Shown: positions 45,833 through 55,615, counted from the stretch's first letter. The stretch is 64,000 bases of DNA from Oppiella nova (GCA_905397405.1 CAJPVJ010000003.1:62001-126000); one strand, 5' to 3'. The notes: generated by a model from the sequence alone, not told the origin. Made by a program: numbers and translations.

Positions 45833-47206
45833 ATGTCAGATCAGAACGAAAAGCTCAAACAGTTAAAAACCTCATCAATGGATCGTCGCTTATCAATTGC
45901 AAAAGCATCATTATTGGCAGGTACACGCTGGGCAGCTTCAAGTGCGAGTTCAATCTTTTCAAGTGAAGAAGAAAAAGAAAAAAAACGTAAACAAGCTATG
46001 AAAGAACAAGCCAATTATCTTGTTCAGGAAATTGGCAAGCTAAAAGGTTCAATTGTTAAAATCGGTCAAATGATGGCGCTTTATGGCGAGCATTTTTTAC
46101 CTGAAGAAATAACTCAAGCATTAAACACCCTCAATAATCAAACAGTTGCCCTTGCATGGCCTGCGATTAAAGAGCAATTGGTCAGTCAATTGGGTTCAAA
46201 ACTCAACGATCTCACCATTGATCATGAACCGATTGGTACGGCTTCGCTGGCTCAGGTTCACCGCGCAACACGTAAGTCAGATGGATTAGAGCTGGTTCTT
46301 AAAATCCAATATCCAGGTGTAGCTGATGCCATAGACTCAGATATGAGCCTATTTCGAAATATGCTTAAATTGACACGTATGGTGCCACAAACCCGTGAGT
46401 TCGATCAGTGGTTTGATGAAGTGCGTGAAATGATGCATCGTGAAGTTGATTATAAAGTTGAAGCGGCAACAACCCGTCGTTTTGGCCAGCGACTTAAAGA
46501 AGATCCACGTTATGGTGTGCCACAAATTATTGATGACTATTGTACCAATCAAGTCCTTTGTATGACCTTTGAACGTGGTGTACCCATCAACAGCCCTGTC
46601 ATGCTGTCTTTACCACAAGAGCGACGTAATCTTTTAGGTGAAGCATCACTTGAAATCGCAGTTCGTGAATTGTTTGAGTGGGGCGAAATGCAAACCGACC
46701 CGAACTTTGGCAATTACCTTGTTCGCTTGGGCAATGGTGAAGAGATAAAAGATAAAATTATTTTGTTAGATTTTGGCGCTATACGTCAGTTCGATGACCA
46801 ATTACTTCGCGTAGCTTGTAATTTAATCAAAGCGGGTTATAACCACGATGCTGAAGCAATGGTCAATGCGATGTCGGGCTATGAGTTCTTTGATGCAATG
46901 CCTTTAAGCATTAAACCCGATATGGCAAAAGTATTTTTATTAGCAACAGAAGCATTTAGTACACCTTTAAATAATCCAGATTTACCTGCTGGGGTGATGG
47001 ATCAACATAACCGCTATGACTGGAAAAAAAGCCAGCTACATAGCCGTGTGATGCAACGTGCTTCAAAATCAATGGCTTCACGTTATTTCAGTATTCCACC
47101 AAAAGAATTTATGTTTATCAGTCGTAAATTTATTGGTGCTTATACATTTATGACGGTGATTGAAGCAAAGACCAATGTTCGTAAAATGATTGTACCTTTT
47201 GTTTAA
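45833..47206 (+). CDS. ABC1/AarF (UbiB-like) atypical kinase
   Basis: A 457-residue ABC1-family protein. Visible are the family's KxGQ motif (KIGQMMALYGEHF near 76-88), the A-rich nucleotide loop GTASLAQVHRA near 137-147, ILLDFGAIRQF near 309 in place of DFG, and an EFF..QTDPNFGNYL stretch carrying the NxxD-like site. Members support ubiquinone biosynthesis or lipid handling. The C-terminus lacks UbiB's two membrane helices, so it is more likely a soluble AarF-type protein. It is monocistronic with its own terminator. Confidence 0.85.
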   Translation: MSDQNEKLKQLKTSSMDRRLSIAKASLLAGTRWAASSASSIFSSEEEKEKKRKQAMKEQANYLVQEIGKLKGSIVKIGQMMALYGEHFLPEEITQALNTLNNQTVALAWPAIKEQLVSQLGSKLNDLTIDHEPIGTASLAQVHRATRKSDGLELVLKIQYPGVADAIDSDMSLFRNMLKLTRMVPQTREFDQWFDEVREMMHREVDYKVEAATTRRFGQRLKEDPRYGVPQIIDDYCTNQVLCMTFERGVPINSPVMLSLPQERRNLLGEASLEIAVRELFEWGEMQTDPNFGNYLVRLGNGEEIKDKIILLDFGAIRQFDDQLLRVACNLIKAGYNHDAEAMVNAMSGYEFFDAMPLSIKPDMAKVFLLATEAFSTPLNNPDLPAGVMDQHNRYDWKKSQLHSRVMQRASKSMASRYFSIPPKEFMFISRKFIGAYTFMTVIEAKTNVRKMIVPFV

Positions 47207-47271
47207 TCTTTTTAGTTTTCATACAGGCTAAACGAGATTGTAAAAGTTTTAAAAATGTCACTTTTACCAAT

Positions 47272-47296
47272 ACCCAACAAATGTTGGGTTTTTTTA
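47272..47296 (+). terminator. Terminator of the ABC1-kinase gene
   Basis: ACCCAACA / TGTTGGGT stem with a 2-base loop, followed by seven Ts. Confidence 0.9.
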
Positions 47297-47455
47297 TTTA
47301 AAAATAAACAATAAAAATCAGAATATTAATAACAAATATATCATCTACTCAACCATTCATCTAAGGTCAATCACTTTGTCAGCTTTGACATAGTTTTTTA
47401 TTTTTATGCATGTCAGGATTATTGTATACCGACACTAAAATACAGGGACTTCGGC

Positions 47456-48751
47456 ATGACCAATATGGTAAATAAAGCTCAAGGTTTGGGTTTAAATCTA
47501 ATTACTAAAATTGCAGGTAGTGACTTACTTGATCAGTTTAAGTTGCGTAAATTTATTGAAAGATCTCTTTATCAAGGTTCTAAAGCAGGTTTTAAAACCT
47601 TAAGCGCAACTCAAAAAGCATTTAAATCAGATTCAAATGTAACTAAACAACGTCTACCCAATCAGCAAAAGTCCCTATTTGATCTGAGTTTGACTGAAGA
47701 GCAGCAAATGACGGTGGATGCCATGGATCAATTTGCTTCCGAAGTACTTTATCAATTGGCTCATCAAGCGGATCACGAGGAAAAGTTTCCAGCTGAGCTT
47801 TGGCAACACAGTACCGATTTAGGTCTAAATTACTATGCACTGCCTGAAGCTTTAGGTGGTGTCGCATCTGAAAAAAATATTGTGAGTAATATTTTAATTG
47901 CTGAACGCTTGGCTAAAGGTGATTTCTCACTTGCTGCAGGTCTGCTCTCTACTTTTAGTGTTATCAATGCAATCACGCAATGGGGTTCTGAAAAAGTTCA
48001 ATCTGTTTATTTAGCAAATTTTGCCAATGATACTGATATTCAAGCCACTTTTGCAGTACAAGAAGCAACCCCTGCATTTAATCCATTACGTTTAAAAACT
48101 AAAGCAACTGCCAACAATGGACAATTCAGCATTACTGGAGAAAAAACTTTAGTGCTATTGGGTGCAACAGCGGATTTATTCCTTGTTAGTGCTGACTTTA
48201 AGGGTCAAGCGGACGTTTTCGTTGTAAAGCGAGATCCAAGTATTACAGTGAAAAAATCACCGGCAATGGGTTTAAAAGCAACTGAAACGGTAACTTTGAA
48301 GTTTGACAATACCCCTGCCCAACGTCTAGGTGACGACGATTTTAATTACGCTGCATTTTTAGATTTAGGCAATCTAATGTGGTGTGCAATGGCTGTTGGT
48401 AGCTGTGAAGCGGTTAAAGATTACAGTATCAAATATGCCAATGAACGTACTGCATTTGGTGAACCTATCTCACACCGTCAAAGTGTGGCATTTATGATCG
48501 CAGATATGGCGATTGAAATTGATGCAATGCGTATGCTGATTTTAAATGCTGCCAGTCTTGCAGAAGCAGGACAACCCTTCCATAGAGAAGCGTATTTAGC
48601 CCGTCTACTTTGTGCAGAAAAATCTATGAAAATTGGTACAGATGGTGTGCAAATTTTAGGTGGACATGGTTTTACTAAGGAACATCCGGCTGAGCGTTGG
48701 TACCGCGACTTACGTGCAACTGCCGTTCTACATTCTGGCTTACACGCTTAA
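47456..48751 (+). CDS. Acyl-CoA dehydrogenase (first of pair)
   Basis: A 431-residue flavoprotein of the acyl-CoA dehydrogenase superfamily. An extra N-terminal ~65 residues precede the usual helical domain. It has AVQEATPAFNPL near 200, SYxS/GT-type FAD loops reduced to ITGEKTLVL, the C-terminal RTAFGEPISHRQSVAFMIADM and ILGGHGFTKEHPAERWYRDLRA. The substrate chain length is not readable. It lies 24 bases before a second dehydrogenase, so the two form an operon. Confidence 0.9.
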   Translation: MTNMVNKAQGLGLNLITKIAGSDLLDQFKLRKFIERSLYQGSKAGFKTLSATQKAFKSDSNVTKQRLPNQQKSLFDLSLTEEQQMTVDAMDQFASEVLYQLAHQADHEEKFPAELWQHSTDLGLNYYALPEALGGVASEKNIVSNILIAERLAKGDFSLAAGLLSTFSVINAITQWGSEKVQSVYLANFANDTDIQATFAVQEATPAFNPLRLKTKATANNGQFSITGEKTLVLLGATADLFLVSADFKGQADVFVVKRDPSITVKKSPAMGLKATETVTLKFDNTPAQRLGDDDFNYAAFLDLGNLMWCAMAVGSCEAVKDYSIKYANERTAFGEPISHRQSVAFMIADMAIEIDAMRMLILNAASLAEAGQPFHREAYLARLLCAEKSMKIGTDGVQILGGHGFTKEHPAERWYRDLRATAVLHSGLHA

Positions 48752-48775
48752 CTTAGAAGATAAAGGATAAAAATC

Positions 48776-49975
48776 ATGAATTTACAAAATCCAAAAAAAT
48801 TCCAAATGCTTTTAGATCAAGCACACGAAACTGCATTGAATGTTTTACGCCCAATTTCTCGTAAATACGACAAAGCGGAACATGCCTATCCTAAAGAACT
48901 CGATATGCTGGCTTCTTTACTGGATGGTATGAACGACGGTGGTGATGGGCTTAATGCTGGCGCTGCAATTAATAAACGTGGCGATATCGACAGTAATAAT
49001 AAAAATGGCACCAATATGTCGACTGCCTTGGGTGTAATCGAAATGTGTTATGGCGATACAGGCCTATTGCTGACCATGCCCCGTCAAGGGCTGGGCAATT
49101 CTGCGATTGCGGCAGTCGCCAATGATGAACAGCTTGAGCGTTTTAAGGGGACATGGGCTGCAATGGCCATTACTGAACCTGGTTGTGGTTCTGACTCTGC
49201 TGCGATTCGCACAACCGCAACCAAAGATGGTGATGATTACATTCTGAACGGTGAAAAAATATTTGTCACCTCTGGGGAACGTGCTGACTCAGTCGTGGTT
49301 TGGGCAACTTTAGATAAGAAATTGGGCCGTGCTGCAATTAAATCTTTTGTTGTGCCTAAAGGTACACCTGGAATGAAAGTTGAACGCCTTGAACATAAAC
49401 TTGGCATTAAGGCATCCGATACAGCGGCAATTAGTTTTATTGACTGCCGTGTCCCTGGAGCAAATTTACTTGGTAATGCAGAAATTGATGTAGCCAAAGG
49501 TTTTGCGGGCGTGATGGAAACCTTTGATAATACCCGTCCACTTGTTGCTGCCATGGCTGTGGGCTGTGCCAAAGCATCGTTAGAACGTATTAAAGACATC
49601 TTTAAAGATGAACTAGATCCCGACTATGCAACTCCATATTTACAAACATCCAATTTGGCTGCACAAATCTATCGGATGGAAGCAGAATGGGAAGCTGCAC
49701 GCTTACTCACTATAAAAGCCACATGGATGGCAGATAACAAAAAACCAAACTCTCGTGAGGCCTCTATCGCCAAAGCTAAAGCTGGACGTATTTGTAATGA
49801 AATCACTTTAAAATGCGTAGAGTTGGCTGCCAGTGTGGGTTATAACGAAGATGAATTGTTAGAAAAATGGGCGCGTGATTCAAAAATTCTAGATATTTTT
49901 GAGGGAACGCAACAGATTCAACAGCTGATTATTGCCCGTCGAGAATTGGGTAAATCTTCAAGCGAATTAAAATAG
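48776..49975 (+). CDS. Acyl-CoA dehydrogenase (second of pair)
   Basis: A 399-residue acyl-CoA dehydrogenase. It has MAITEPGCGSDSAAIRTTA near 118-136, ILNGEKIFVTSG near 145-156 (FAD/substrate region), DNTRPLVAAMAVGCA, and a C-terminal DSKILDIFEGTQQIQQLIIAR containing the typical catalytic-site glutamate. It probably catalyses alpha-beta dehydrogenation in fatty-acid or related acyl-CoA breakdown, alongside its upstream partner. A terminator follows. Confidence 0.92.
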   Translation: MNLQNPKKFQMLLDQAHETALNVLRPISRKYDKAEHAYPKELDMLASLLDGMNDGGDGLNAGAAINKRGDIDSNNKNGTNMSTALGVIEMCYGDTGLLLTMPRQGLGNSAIAAVANDEQLERFKGTWAAMAITEPGCGSDSAAIRTTATKDGDDYILNGEKIFVTSGERADSVVVWATLDKKLGRAAIKSFVVPKGTPGMKVERLEHKLGIKASDTAAISFIDCRVPGANLLGNAEIDVAKGFAGVMETFDNTRPLVAAMAVGCAKASLERIKDIFKDELDPDYATPYLQTSNLAAQIYRMEAEWEAARLLTIKATWMADNKKPNSREASIAKAKAGRICNEITLKCVELAASVGYNEDELLEKWARDSKILDIFEGTQQIQQLIIARRELGKSSSELK

Positions 49976-50058
49976 TGTTGCAGTAAAACTTGTAAAATTA
50001 CTTATTTATCACTATTCAATTGCTAAAGTTTTGATCAGTTGAATTTTTAACTGATCAC

Positions 50059-50097
50059 AAAAGGTAGAAATTTTGTTATAAAAATTCTACCTTTTTT
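50059..50097 (+). terminator. Terminator of the acyl-CoA dehydrogenase pair
   Basis: AAAAGGTAGAA / TTCTACCTTTT stem, AT-rich loop, then a T-run. Confidence 0.85.
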
Positions 50098-50111
50098 ATT
50101 TTCATTTACTT

Positions 50112-50600
50112 ATGTACCAAATTAGAACGATACAAATACAAGACAATCCGTCGATCGCACAAGTCATTCGTGAGGTATCTAAAGAATTTGGCTTAGCACC
50201 TGAATCAGGCTTTGCTGTAGCCGACCCGATCCTGGATGATTTATATCAGGTATATGCTCAACCCAATGCTCAATATTGGGTCATTGAGGATGCAAATGGG
50301 CGAGTTGTTGGTGGCGGAGGTCTTTCACCATTACAAGGTGATGCAACTGTTTTATAGATTCAAAAGATGTATTTTTTGCCTGAACTTCGTGGTTTAGGAT
50401 TTGCTAAGAAAATTTTGGAAAAGTGTTTTGAATTTGCGCAACAACAAGGCTTTCAGTCTTGTTATTTAGAAACCACTCAAGATTTATGGCAAGCCATTAA
50501 ACTCTATGAAAAGTTAGGCTTTAAACATTTATCACAGCCTAAAGGTAATACTGGTCATAGTCATGTTTGTGAAGTTTGGATGCTTAAAAGATTGCTTTAA
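50112..50600 (+). pseudogene. GNAT acetyltransferase interrupted by an in-frame amber codon
   Basis: Codons from 50112 to 50600 form one reading frame (about 162 residues) of the GNAT superfamily. It is broken by a single TAG at 50355-50357. The first part ends [15 protein letters not shown] and the second resumes IQKMYFLPELRGLGFAKKIL, the acetyl-CoA-binding motif. The sequence on both sides is well conserved, so the stop is recent or is read through; a G-to-T change in a glutamate codon would explain it. The two pieces are out of reach of a normal ribosome unless the second starts at ATG 50367. Confidence 0.85.
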
Positions 50601-50856
50601 CGCGTCATAAGCTTGCTCAATTCACTTTGGTCGTATTTTCATTACTTTCAGGACATTACACAATGTTATTATGGTCCAAATCACTCGATATTTTGAGTGA
50701 TATTTCAATACCACTTAAAAAAATGGATGATTGGCAAAACAGTCATTGAAATTGCTTAATGGTGATTTACAATGAAAAAGTTTAAATAATTTAATTTTTA
50801 TGCGTAGAACATCATCATTTATGAGTATTGTGTGAAATTAAGGGAATGTATAAACA

Positions 50857-51306
50857 ATGTTGTATTTGGAAGATTTAAATATTGGTGATCATTTTAAAAG
50901 TCGTGAGTACGAAATGACTTTGGATGAGGTTTTAGAGTTTGCACATAAGTATGATCCTCAAGTTTTCCATACTGATGCTGAAAAAGCCAAAGATCACCCG
51001 ATTTTTAAAGGACTTGCTGCAAGTGGATGGCATACGTCTGCCGTCACCATGCGTCTTTGGACAGAATGCTTCCCTGTTGCTTATGGCTTAATTGGTTCAG
51101 AATCAAGTTTAAGATGGCCAAAACCCACGCGTGTGGGAGATAAAATACATGTTGATGTCGAAATTGTATCTATCCAGCCCTCTAAAACCAAAAATGATCG
51201 TGCAATTGTGACCTATGTAACACAAGCAAAAAATCAAGATGATGATGTATTGCTAATTTCAACCACTAAAATTGTGGTATTTAAACGCAATTTTGATGCA
51301 CATTAA
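50857..51306 (+). CDS. MaoC-like hydratase/dehydratase
   Basis: A 149-residue single hot-dog-fold protein of the MaoC family. Active-site features are the D-x4-H pair in DPQVFHTD near 32-39 and the GLAASGWHTSAVTMRL segment near 54-69. Members hydrate enoyl-CoA. No partner enzymes are close, apart from the acyl-CoA dehydrogenases 900 bases upstream. The AraC gene follows after 94 bases. Confidence 0.88.
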   Translation: MLYLEDLNIGDHFKSREYEMTLDEVLEFAHKYDPQVFHTDAEKAKDHPIFKGLAASGWHTSAVTMRLWTECFPVAYGLIGSESSLRWPKPTRVGDKIHVDVEIVSIQPSKTKNDRAIVTYVTQAKNQDDDVLLISTTKIVVFKRNFDAH

Positions 51307-51399
51307 TCCTAAATTTGTCTTACAATATTTAAGGGTTTTTCCATATCATGACAATATGATTAAACAAGTAAAAACAATGTTCAGAGCAATGGAAAGCAC

Positions 51400-52431
51400 A
51401 TGAAAACAGTCTCAGCTCGCCAAGATCAGGGAATTCCTGGTGTTTATGGACTATTATTATTAGATATTGTTTCTCGTTGGGGATATAGCGCTGAAACACT
51501 GTTCGCACCCTTTAATTTTACCAGCGAACAGTTAGCAGATCCTGAGTGTCGGATTCCGACACCACTTGCCAATGAATTGATTAAACACGCATTAAAACTT
51601 ACAGGTGAAAGCACCTTAGGCTTTCATCTTGGTACACAAATGCGTATTTCAATCCATGGCTTTATTGGTTATGCCATCATGACAGCACACGATATTACCG
51701 ATGCGCTTGTCTTAGCCAACCGCTTTATCCAGTTGCGTATGCCCTTTCTACAATTGTATTTTTCTACTTTTGGTGAAAAAGCCACACTTCAATTGCAATG
51801 TGATATCGAAATCGAACCTTTGCGCACAGAAATTGTGATGGGGCTAACCTTTGGTATTATGACCATGGCAAAAGCTTTGACTGGTATTGATTATTTGCAT
51901 GGCGATATCGACTTTGATTTTCCCAAGCCTGATGGTTTTGACAAATACATCGAGAAACTGGCAAAGCAATACAATATGCGTTTTGAACAGCCGCATCTCA
52001 TTGCAAGTTTTGACAAATCCTACTTGGGCTTAAAAATGGTCAATGCTGACCCGATTGCCAGTCAAATTGCGATTAATCAATGTGAAGCAGAACTTTCAGC
52101 TTTGGGTGAAAGACGCCGCTTGGCGATGCGTGTACGTGATATCTTGACTCATTCGGAACAGCATTATTTAAGTATTGAAAATGTCGCAGATCGTCTGCAT
52201 ATGTCAGACCGTACATTAAAGCGTCAGTTGGCTGCCGAAGGTACTTCTTTCTCTACACTGGTAGATGAAGTACGTTATCGCCATGCCACATCGTTACTTT
52301 CCCGTACTGACTATACACTGGAACAAATTGCAGATGAACTCGGTTATAGTGATGTTGCAAACTTTAGTCGTGCATTTAAACGCTGGAGCGGTCGTAGCCC
52401 AAGTAGTTGGCGCAAAGACCCATACTTATAA
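51400..52431 (+). CDS. AraC-family transcriptional regulator
   Basis: A 343-residue regulator. The C-terminal ~100 residues contain two helix-turn-helix motifs of the AraC type (SIENVADRLHMSDRTLKRQL and LEQIADELGYSDVANFSRAF, ending FKRWSGRSPSSW). The N-terminal ~200 residues fit the arabinose-binding-like domain (QLRMPFLQLYF, STLGFHLGTQ) found in many Acinetobacter and Pseudomonas lipid/aromatic regulators. Whether it controls the MaoC gene is unknown. Confidence 0.9.
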   Translation: MKTVSARQDQGIPGVYGLLLLDIVSRWGYSAETLFAPFNFTSEQLADPECRIPTPLANELIKHALKLTGESTLGFHLGTQMRISIHGFIGYAIMTAHDITDALVLANRFIQLRMPFLQLYFSTFGEKATLQLQCDIEIEPLRTEIVMGLTFGIMTMAKALTGIDYLHGDIDFDFPKPDGFDKYIEKLAKQYNMRFEQPHLIASFDKSYLGLKMVNADPIASQIAINQCEAELSALGERRRLAMRVRDILTHSEQHYLSIENVADRLHMSDRTLKRQLAAEGTSFSTLVDEVRYRHATSLLSRTDYTLEQIADELGYSDVANFSRAFKRWSGRSPSSWRKDPYL

Positions 52432-52548
52432 TGTGATTTATCACGATTATTTGTTTCGATGAATAAGTTTATCAGTATCTCTGCTTTCTGTTTTGATTAA
52501 AAAACCTGTATAACTCGTGCCAAAAATAAATTGATTAATGGAGTCATT

Positions 52549-52923
52549 ATGAATCATCCTTCAGATTTGAAATATGCAGCAACACATGAATGGGTAAAAA
52601 TTGAAGGTGATCTTGTGATTACTGGTATTTCTGACCATGCTCAAGATGCTTTAGGCGACTTAGTCTACGTTGAAGCGCCTGAAGTAGGTAGCCATGTGGT
52701 TGCTGGCGCTCAGGCTGGTGTAGTTGAATCCGTTAAAACAGCGTCTGATATTCATGCACCTGTTTCTGGTGAAGTTGTGGAAGTGAATACCACCCTTGAA
52801 GATGATCCTGATTTTGTGAATGACGACCCCTATGGCAAAGGCTGGATTTATAAGATTAAACCAGACAATATTGCAGATGTTGAAAAGCTGCTCAGCAATA
52901 GCGAATATGAAGCTGGGCTTTAA
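52549..52923 (+). CDS. gcvH: Glycine cleavage system H protein
   Basis: A 124-residue H protein, which carries lipoyl-bound aminomethyl groups. It starts [20 protein letters not shown], and the lipoylated lysine is in [15 protein letters not shown] near residue 63-65. The frame extends to 52531, but the ATG at 52549 follows AATGGAG and is preferred. gcvT and gcvP are not next to it; they must be elsewhere. A strong terminator follows. Confidence 0.95.
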   Translation: MNHPSDLKYAATHEWVKIEGDLVITGISDHAQDALGDLVYVEAPEVGSHVVAGAQAGVVESVKTASDIHAPVSGEVVEVNTTLEDDPDFVNDDPYGKGWIYKIKPDNIADVEKLLSNSEYEAGL

Positions 52924-52951
52924 GTTTTAAAATCCTAATGCTTAAACACAA

Positions 52952-52980
52952 AAAGATCAGATGAGTCTGATCTTTTTTTT
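52952..52980 (+). terminator. Terminator of gcvH
   Basis: AAAGATCAGA / TCTGATCTTT stem, 4-base loop, followed by eight Ts. Confidence 0.92.
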
Positions 52981-53001
52981 GTTTTTAAAATTTGATTAAA
53001 A

Positions 53002-53307
53002 TTATTTTTTTAAATCAAGGCGAGTAAGAATAGGTCTACTTTCTCCTATAGTATGGCAACCATTAATCCAACCTTGAATTACAGTTTGGCTATGAAAAGC
53101 AGATAAAAGTGCAGCATATACTTCTTTGAATAATGGATGAGTTTTTCTTAATACTACTTGATTTGCTATTTGACATCCCTCACCAGTCGCTACATTAGCT
53201 TTCAATTCAATAATTATATCTGTTCCGTTATCATGTACGACTAATCCACTTATTTTTTGTGGGTGAGAATGGACTATTTGCAAATACAGAACTACTAAAC
53301 AGCACAC
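53002..53307 (-). pseudogene. Immunity-like or secreted small protein, probably broken
   Basis: An open frame ends GWINGCHTIGESRPILTRLDLKK, read in pieces. A signal-peptide-like stretch (MKKILFAFGLSVLF) lies just upstream, in a different frame from the rest, so the gene looks damaged. The C-terminal 30 residues resemble the next fragment (53352-53458). The family is not recognised. Its place directly downstream of an RHS remnant suggests an immunity or associated protein. Confidence 0.5.
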
Positions 53308-53351
53308 TCAAACCAAATGCAAAAAGTATTTTTTTCATAAGTGATCTCATC

Positions 53352-53458
53352 TTATTTTCTTAAATCTATTCTTGTTAAGACTGGATATAAACCATTACAT
53401 CCGTTTACCCAACCACTAATTATTGTTTGTTGGTGAGATGCAATGTTGTAAAATAAAA
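53352..53458 (-). pseudogene. Fragment homologous to the end of the 53002-53307 gene
   Basis: Minus-strand translation reads ASHQQTIISGWVNGCNGLYP then VLTRIDLRK before a stop at 53352. It is clearly related to the last ~33 codons of the neighbouring gene (SQTVIQGWINGC, PILTRLDLKK). No intact start is visible. It looks like a leftover from tandem duplication of an immunity-like gene. Confidence 0.6.
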
Positions 53459-53459
53459 T

Positions 53460-53696
53460 TTAAAAAATTTTTTCACCATCTTGATATACATCAATTATAC
53501 TGCCTTCCCATCCATATAAAATTAGCGTCTTTTGAATTGATTCTATCATCAAGCAACCGTGCTCAGAGCCTCCTTCAATTTGAATTTCTACTTTAACTTT
53601 CGAATCAATATAAAGTTCTTGCCCCCACGGTTCTATAATTAATTTAATTGCTTCATCAGAAGAATTTTGATATATAATTTTCTGTTTAGATTTCAT
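53460..53696 (-). CDS. Small immunity-like protein next to an RHS remnant
   Basis: A 78-residue acidic protein with beta-strand-like alternation (EPWGQELYIDSKVKVEIQIE, then DVYQDGEKIF). It is not matched to a family. It overlaps the upstream toxin-tail frame by 4 bases (ATGA), which is typical of toxin-immunity pairs. The role is inferred from position. A complete small frame. Confidence 0.5.
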   Translation of the reverse strand: MKSKQKIIYQNSSDEAIKLIIEPWGQELYIDSKVKVEIQIEGGSEHGCLMIESIQKTLILYGWEGSIIDVYQDGEKIF

Positions 53697-54480
53697 TTTC
53701 TTATATTTTCCATATGTTCGATAATACGATTCATTAGCAGAACTCTGTTTTGAGCAGTAGTATTATGAACATTCCTAAAAAATTCATTAGCATAAAAAGT
53801 ACGCCATTGACTAGCCATTTGTAGTGTAAGCCCCTGACTTTGCATAACAGCAACTTCAAATTTCGTAATATTTTGAGATCTTATAAGTGCTCCTTCAGGA
53901 CCTTTTCCCCACTTTATAAAATCGCTACCAAATTTATTTTGAGTTTCAATCCCAGGTGGAAATGAAGGAGTTGGTAATTTCGCGATATTCTTATTAAGCC
54001 AAGGCTTAGACAATGGCGTGTAAGTATTGAATGCCATACCTTAAGATCCATAATATTATCATATTGTGGTTTAAATATTAAATCACTTATCCCTGTTAGC
54101 CATTTAAATTTTGGAGTTGGTGCTAAAGTAGCAAAATCATTAAGAAAATTCTGACCTAAATAATCAGTAACAGAACCTCCTGATGTAGAGTAAAAACTCA
54201 TCCCATCTTCAACCCAAACACCATTTTTAACTACAGCAGCTTGTCCTGTCGGATCACTAAATGTATAAGTATCATTCCATCCATATTGATAACGGTTGGT
54301 CTGTCCATGACCTTTCATAATAAAAGTCACTGGATCAGGCTGATAAAATCTTCCTAATACAGGGTTATAGTGACGTTGCTTTAAATAAACCAAATCATCA
54401 GCATCTTGAACCCCACCAACAAAAGCATTGGGATTCTTTAAATTGCTTGGTTTCTTGTACTTGTCAAAAAAAGACTGTTC
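53693..54480 (-). pseudogene. RHS/polymorphic-toxin C-terminal remnant (fossil)
   Basis: The RHS-repeat-associated core is recognised by HYNPVLGRFYQPDPVTF and the YGWNDTYTFSDPTGQ junction, which precedes variable toxin tips in such proteins. Only a 3' portion is here, broken by about two events. The variable tip cannot be assigned to a toxin class. Strand and position link it with the immunity-like genes at 53002-53696. It is AT-rich against its neighbours, consistent with an old transferred cassette. Confidence 0.75.
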
Positions 54481-54499
54481 AATGACTGCTTATATAGCT

Positions 54500-54526
54500 A
54501 CTAGATTAACATATTGCTAATCTAGT
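54500..54526. terminator. Hairpin after the DAHP-synthase gene
   Basis: ACTAGATTA / TAATCTAGT, a 9-bp stem between the synthase stop and the RHS remnant, with no T-run. It may help end the DAHP-synthase transcript or mark a junction. Confidence 0.35.
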
Positions 54527-54559
54527 ACAGCCTTTATAAAAATAAATTACACACTGTAT

Positions 54560-55615
54560 TTACGCCGAAAACGCTAAAGTCTTTTCAGAAAGCTGCTCTG
54601 CAACATCCAACAACAATTGCTCCGTCTTATTCCAACCCAAACAACCGTCTGTAACAGATTGACCATAAGTCATATCACAAGAGATTTTTTGATTACCATC
54701 CACCAAATGACTTTCTAGCATTACACCACGTACTTGGGTTACATGTCTTTCTTCAATAATTTGCTGTAAAACCAACGGTTGCTTTAAAGGATCTTTACTG
54801 CTGTTACCGTGACTACAATCAATCAGCAATGCGGGTAATTTCCCTTGATGCTGTTGGCGGATCTGCTGAATCGATTCTGCATCATAATTTGTGCCCTTAT
54901 TTGAACCACGTAAAATGATGTGTGCTAAAGGATTACCATGACTATGCACGATACAAGGCAATCCCTTCTGTCCCATGGCTAGAAATTGATGAGGATGACT
55001 TGCAGATTGAATTGCATCTAAAGCGATTTGAATCGAGCCATCTGTACCATTTTTAAAGCCAATACTGAAAGGCATATGACTTGAAATTTCACGATGGATT
55101 TGTGATTCACTGGTACGTGCACCAATTGCACCCCAAGCCAATAAATCATCAAAATATGCAGTTGCCATAGGGCTTAGAATTTCACTGGCGATCGGCAAGC
55201 CTTTTTCAATAATTTGTAAATACAATTGGCGTGATTTTTCTAAACCCAATTGCATATTGGCAGATCCATCTAAATTTGGATCGTATAAAAACCCTTTCCA
55301 GCCCACAGTTGTACGTGGTTTTTCAATATATGCACGCATCACTAGAAAGATCTGATCTGACACTTTTTCTTGTAATTGTATTAAGCGATCTGCGTATTCC
55401 AATGCGGATTTTTCATCATGAATAGAACATGGGCCAGTAATCACCAATAAACGGTCATCTGTACCATCGAGAATATTTTCAATTGTTTGGCGTTGCTCAG
55501 CGATTTGTAAAGCGAGCGTATGTTTTAATGCAAATTTTTCTTTTAACTCATAAGGCAAACTGAGTTGAGTTTCTATGGTTTGATTTTGTTGTAAAGCAAT
55601 ATTTAGTGCATTCAT
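54560..55615 (-). CDS. aroG: Class I DAHP synthase (3-deoxy-7-phosphoheptulonate synthase)
   Basis: A 351-residue type I DAHP synthase, first enzyme of the shikimate pathway (PEP plus erythrose-4-phosphate). Signatures are ITGPCSIHD near 60, RAYIEKPRTTVGWKGFLYDP near 93-112, IGARTSESQIHRE near 164-176, KNGTDG and IDCSHGNSSKD near 267-277, and a late TYGQSVTDGCLGW. Which of Phe, Tyr or Trp inhibits it cannot be told. The strong site AAAGGAA is 7 bases before the ATG. Upstream lie two aromatic-rich leader peptides and an attenuator, so control by aromatic amino-acid supply is likely. Confidence 0.95.
   Translation of the reverse strand: MNALNIALQQNQTIETQLSLPYELKEKFALKHTLALQIAEQRQTIENILDGTDDRLLVITGPCSIHDEKSALEYADRLIQLQEKVSDQIFLVMRAYIEKPRTTVGWKGFLYDPNLDGSANMQLGLEKSRQLYLQIIEKGLPIASEILSPMATAYFDDLLAWGAIGARTSESQIHREISSHMPFSIGFKNGTDGSIQIALDAIQSASHPHQFLAMGQKGLPCIVHSHGNPLAHIILRGSNKGTNYDAESIQQIRQQHQGKLPALLIDCSHGNSSKDPLKQPLVLQQIIEERHVTQVRGVMLESHLVDGNQKISCDMTYGQSVTDGCLGWNKTEQLLLDVAEQLSEKTLAFSA

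Noticed and set aside
49237-49599. 120-codon minus-strand frame
   Set aside because: Antisense to the second acyl-CoA dehydrogenase; no ribosome site or recognisable motif.
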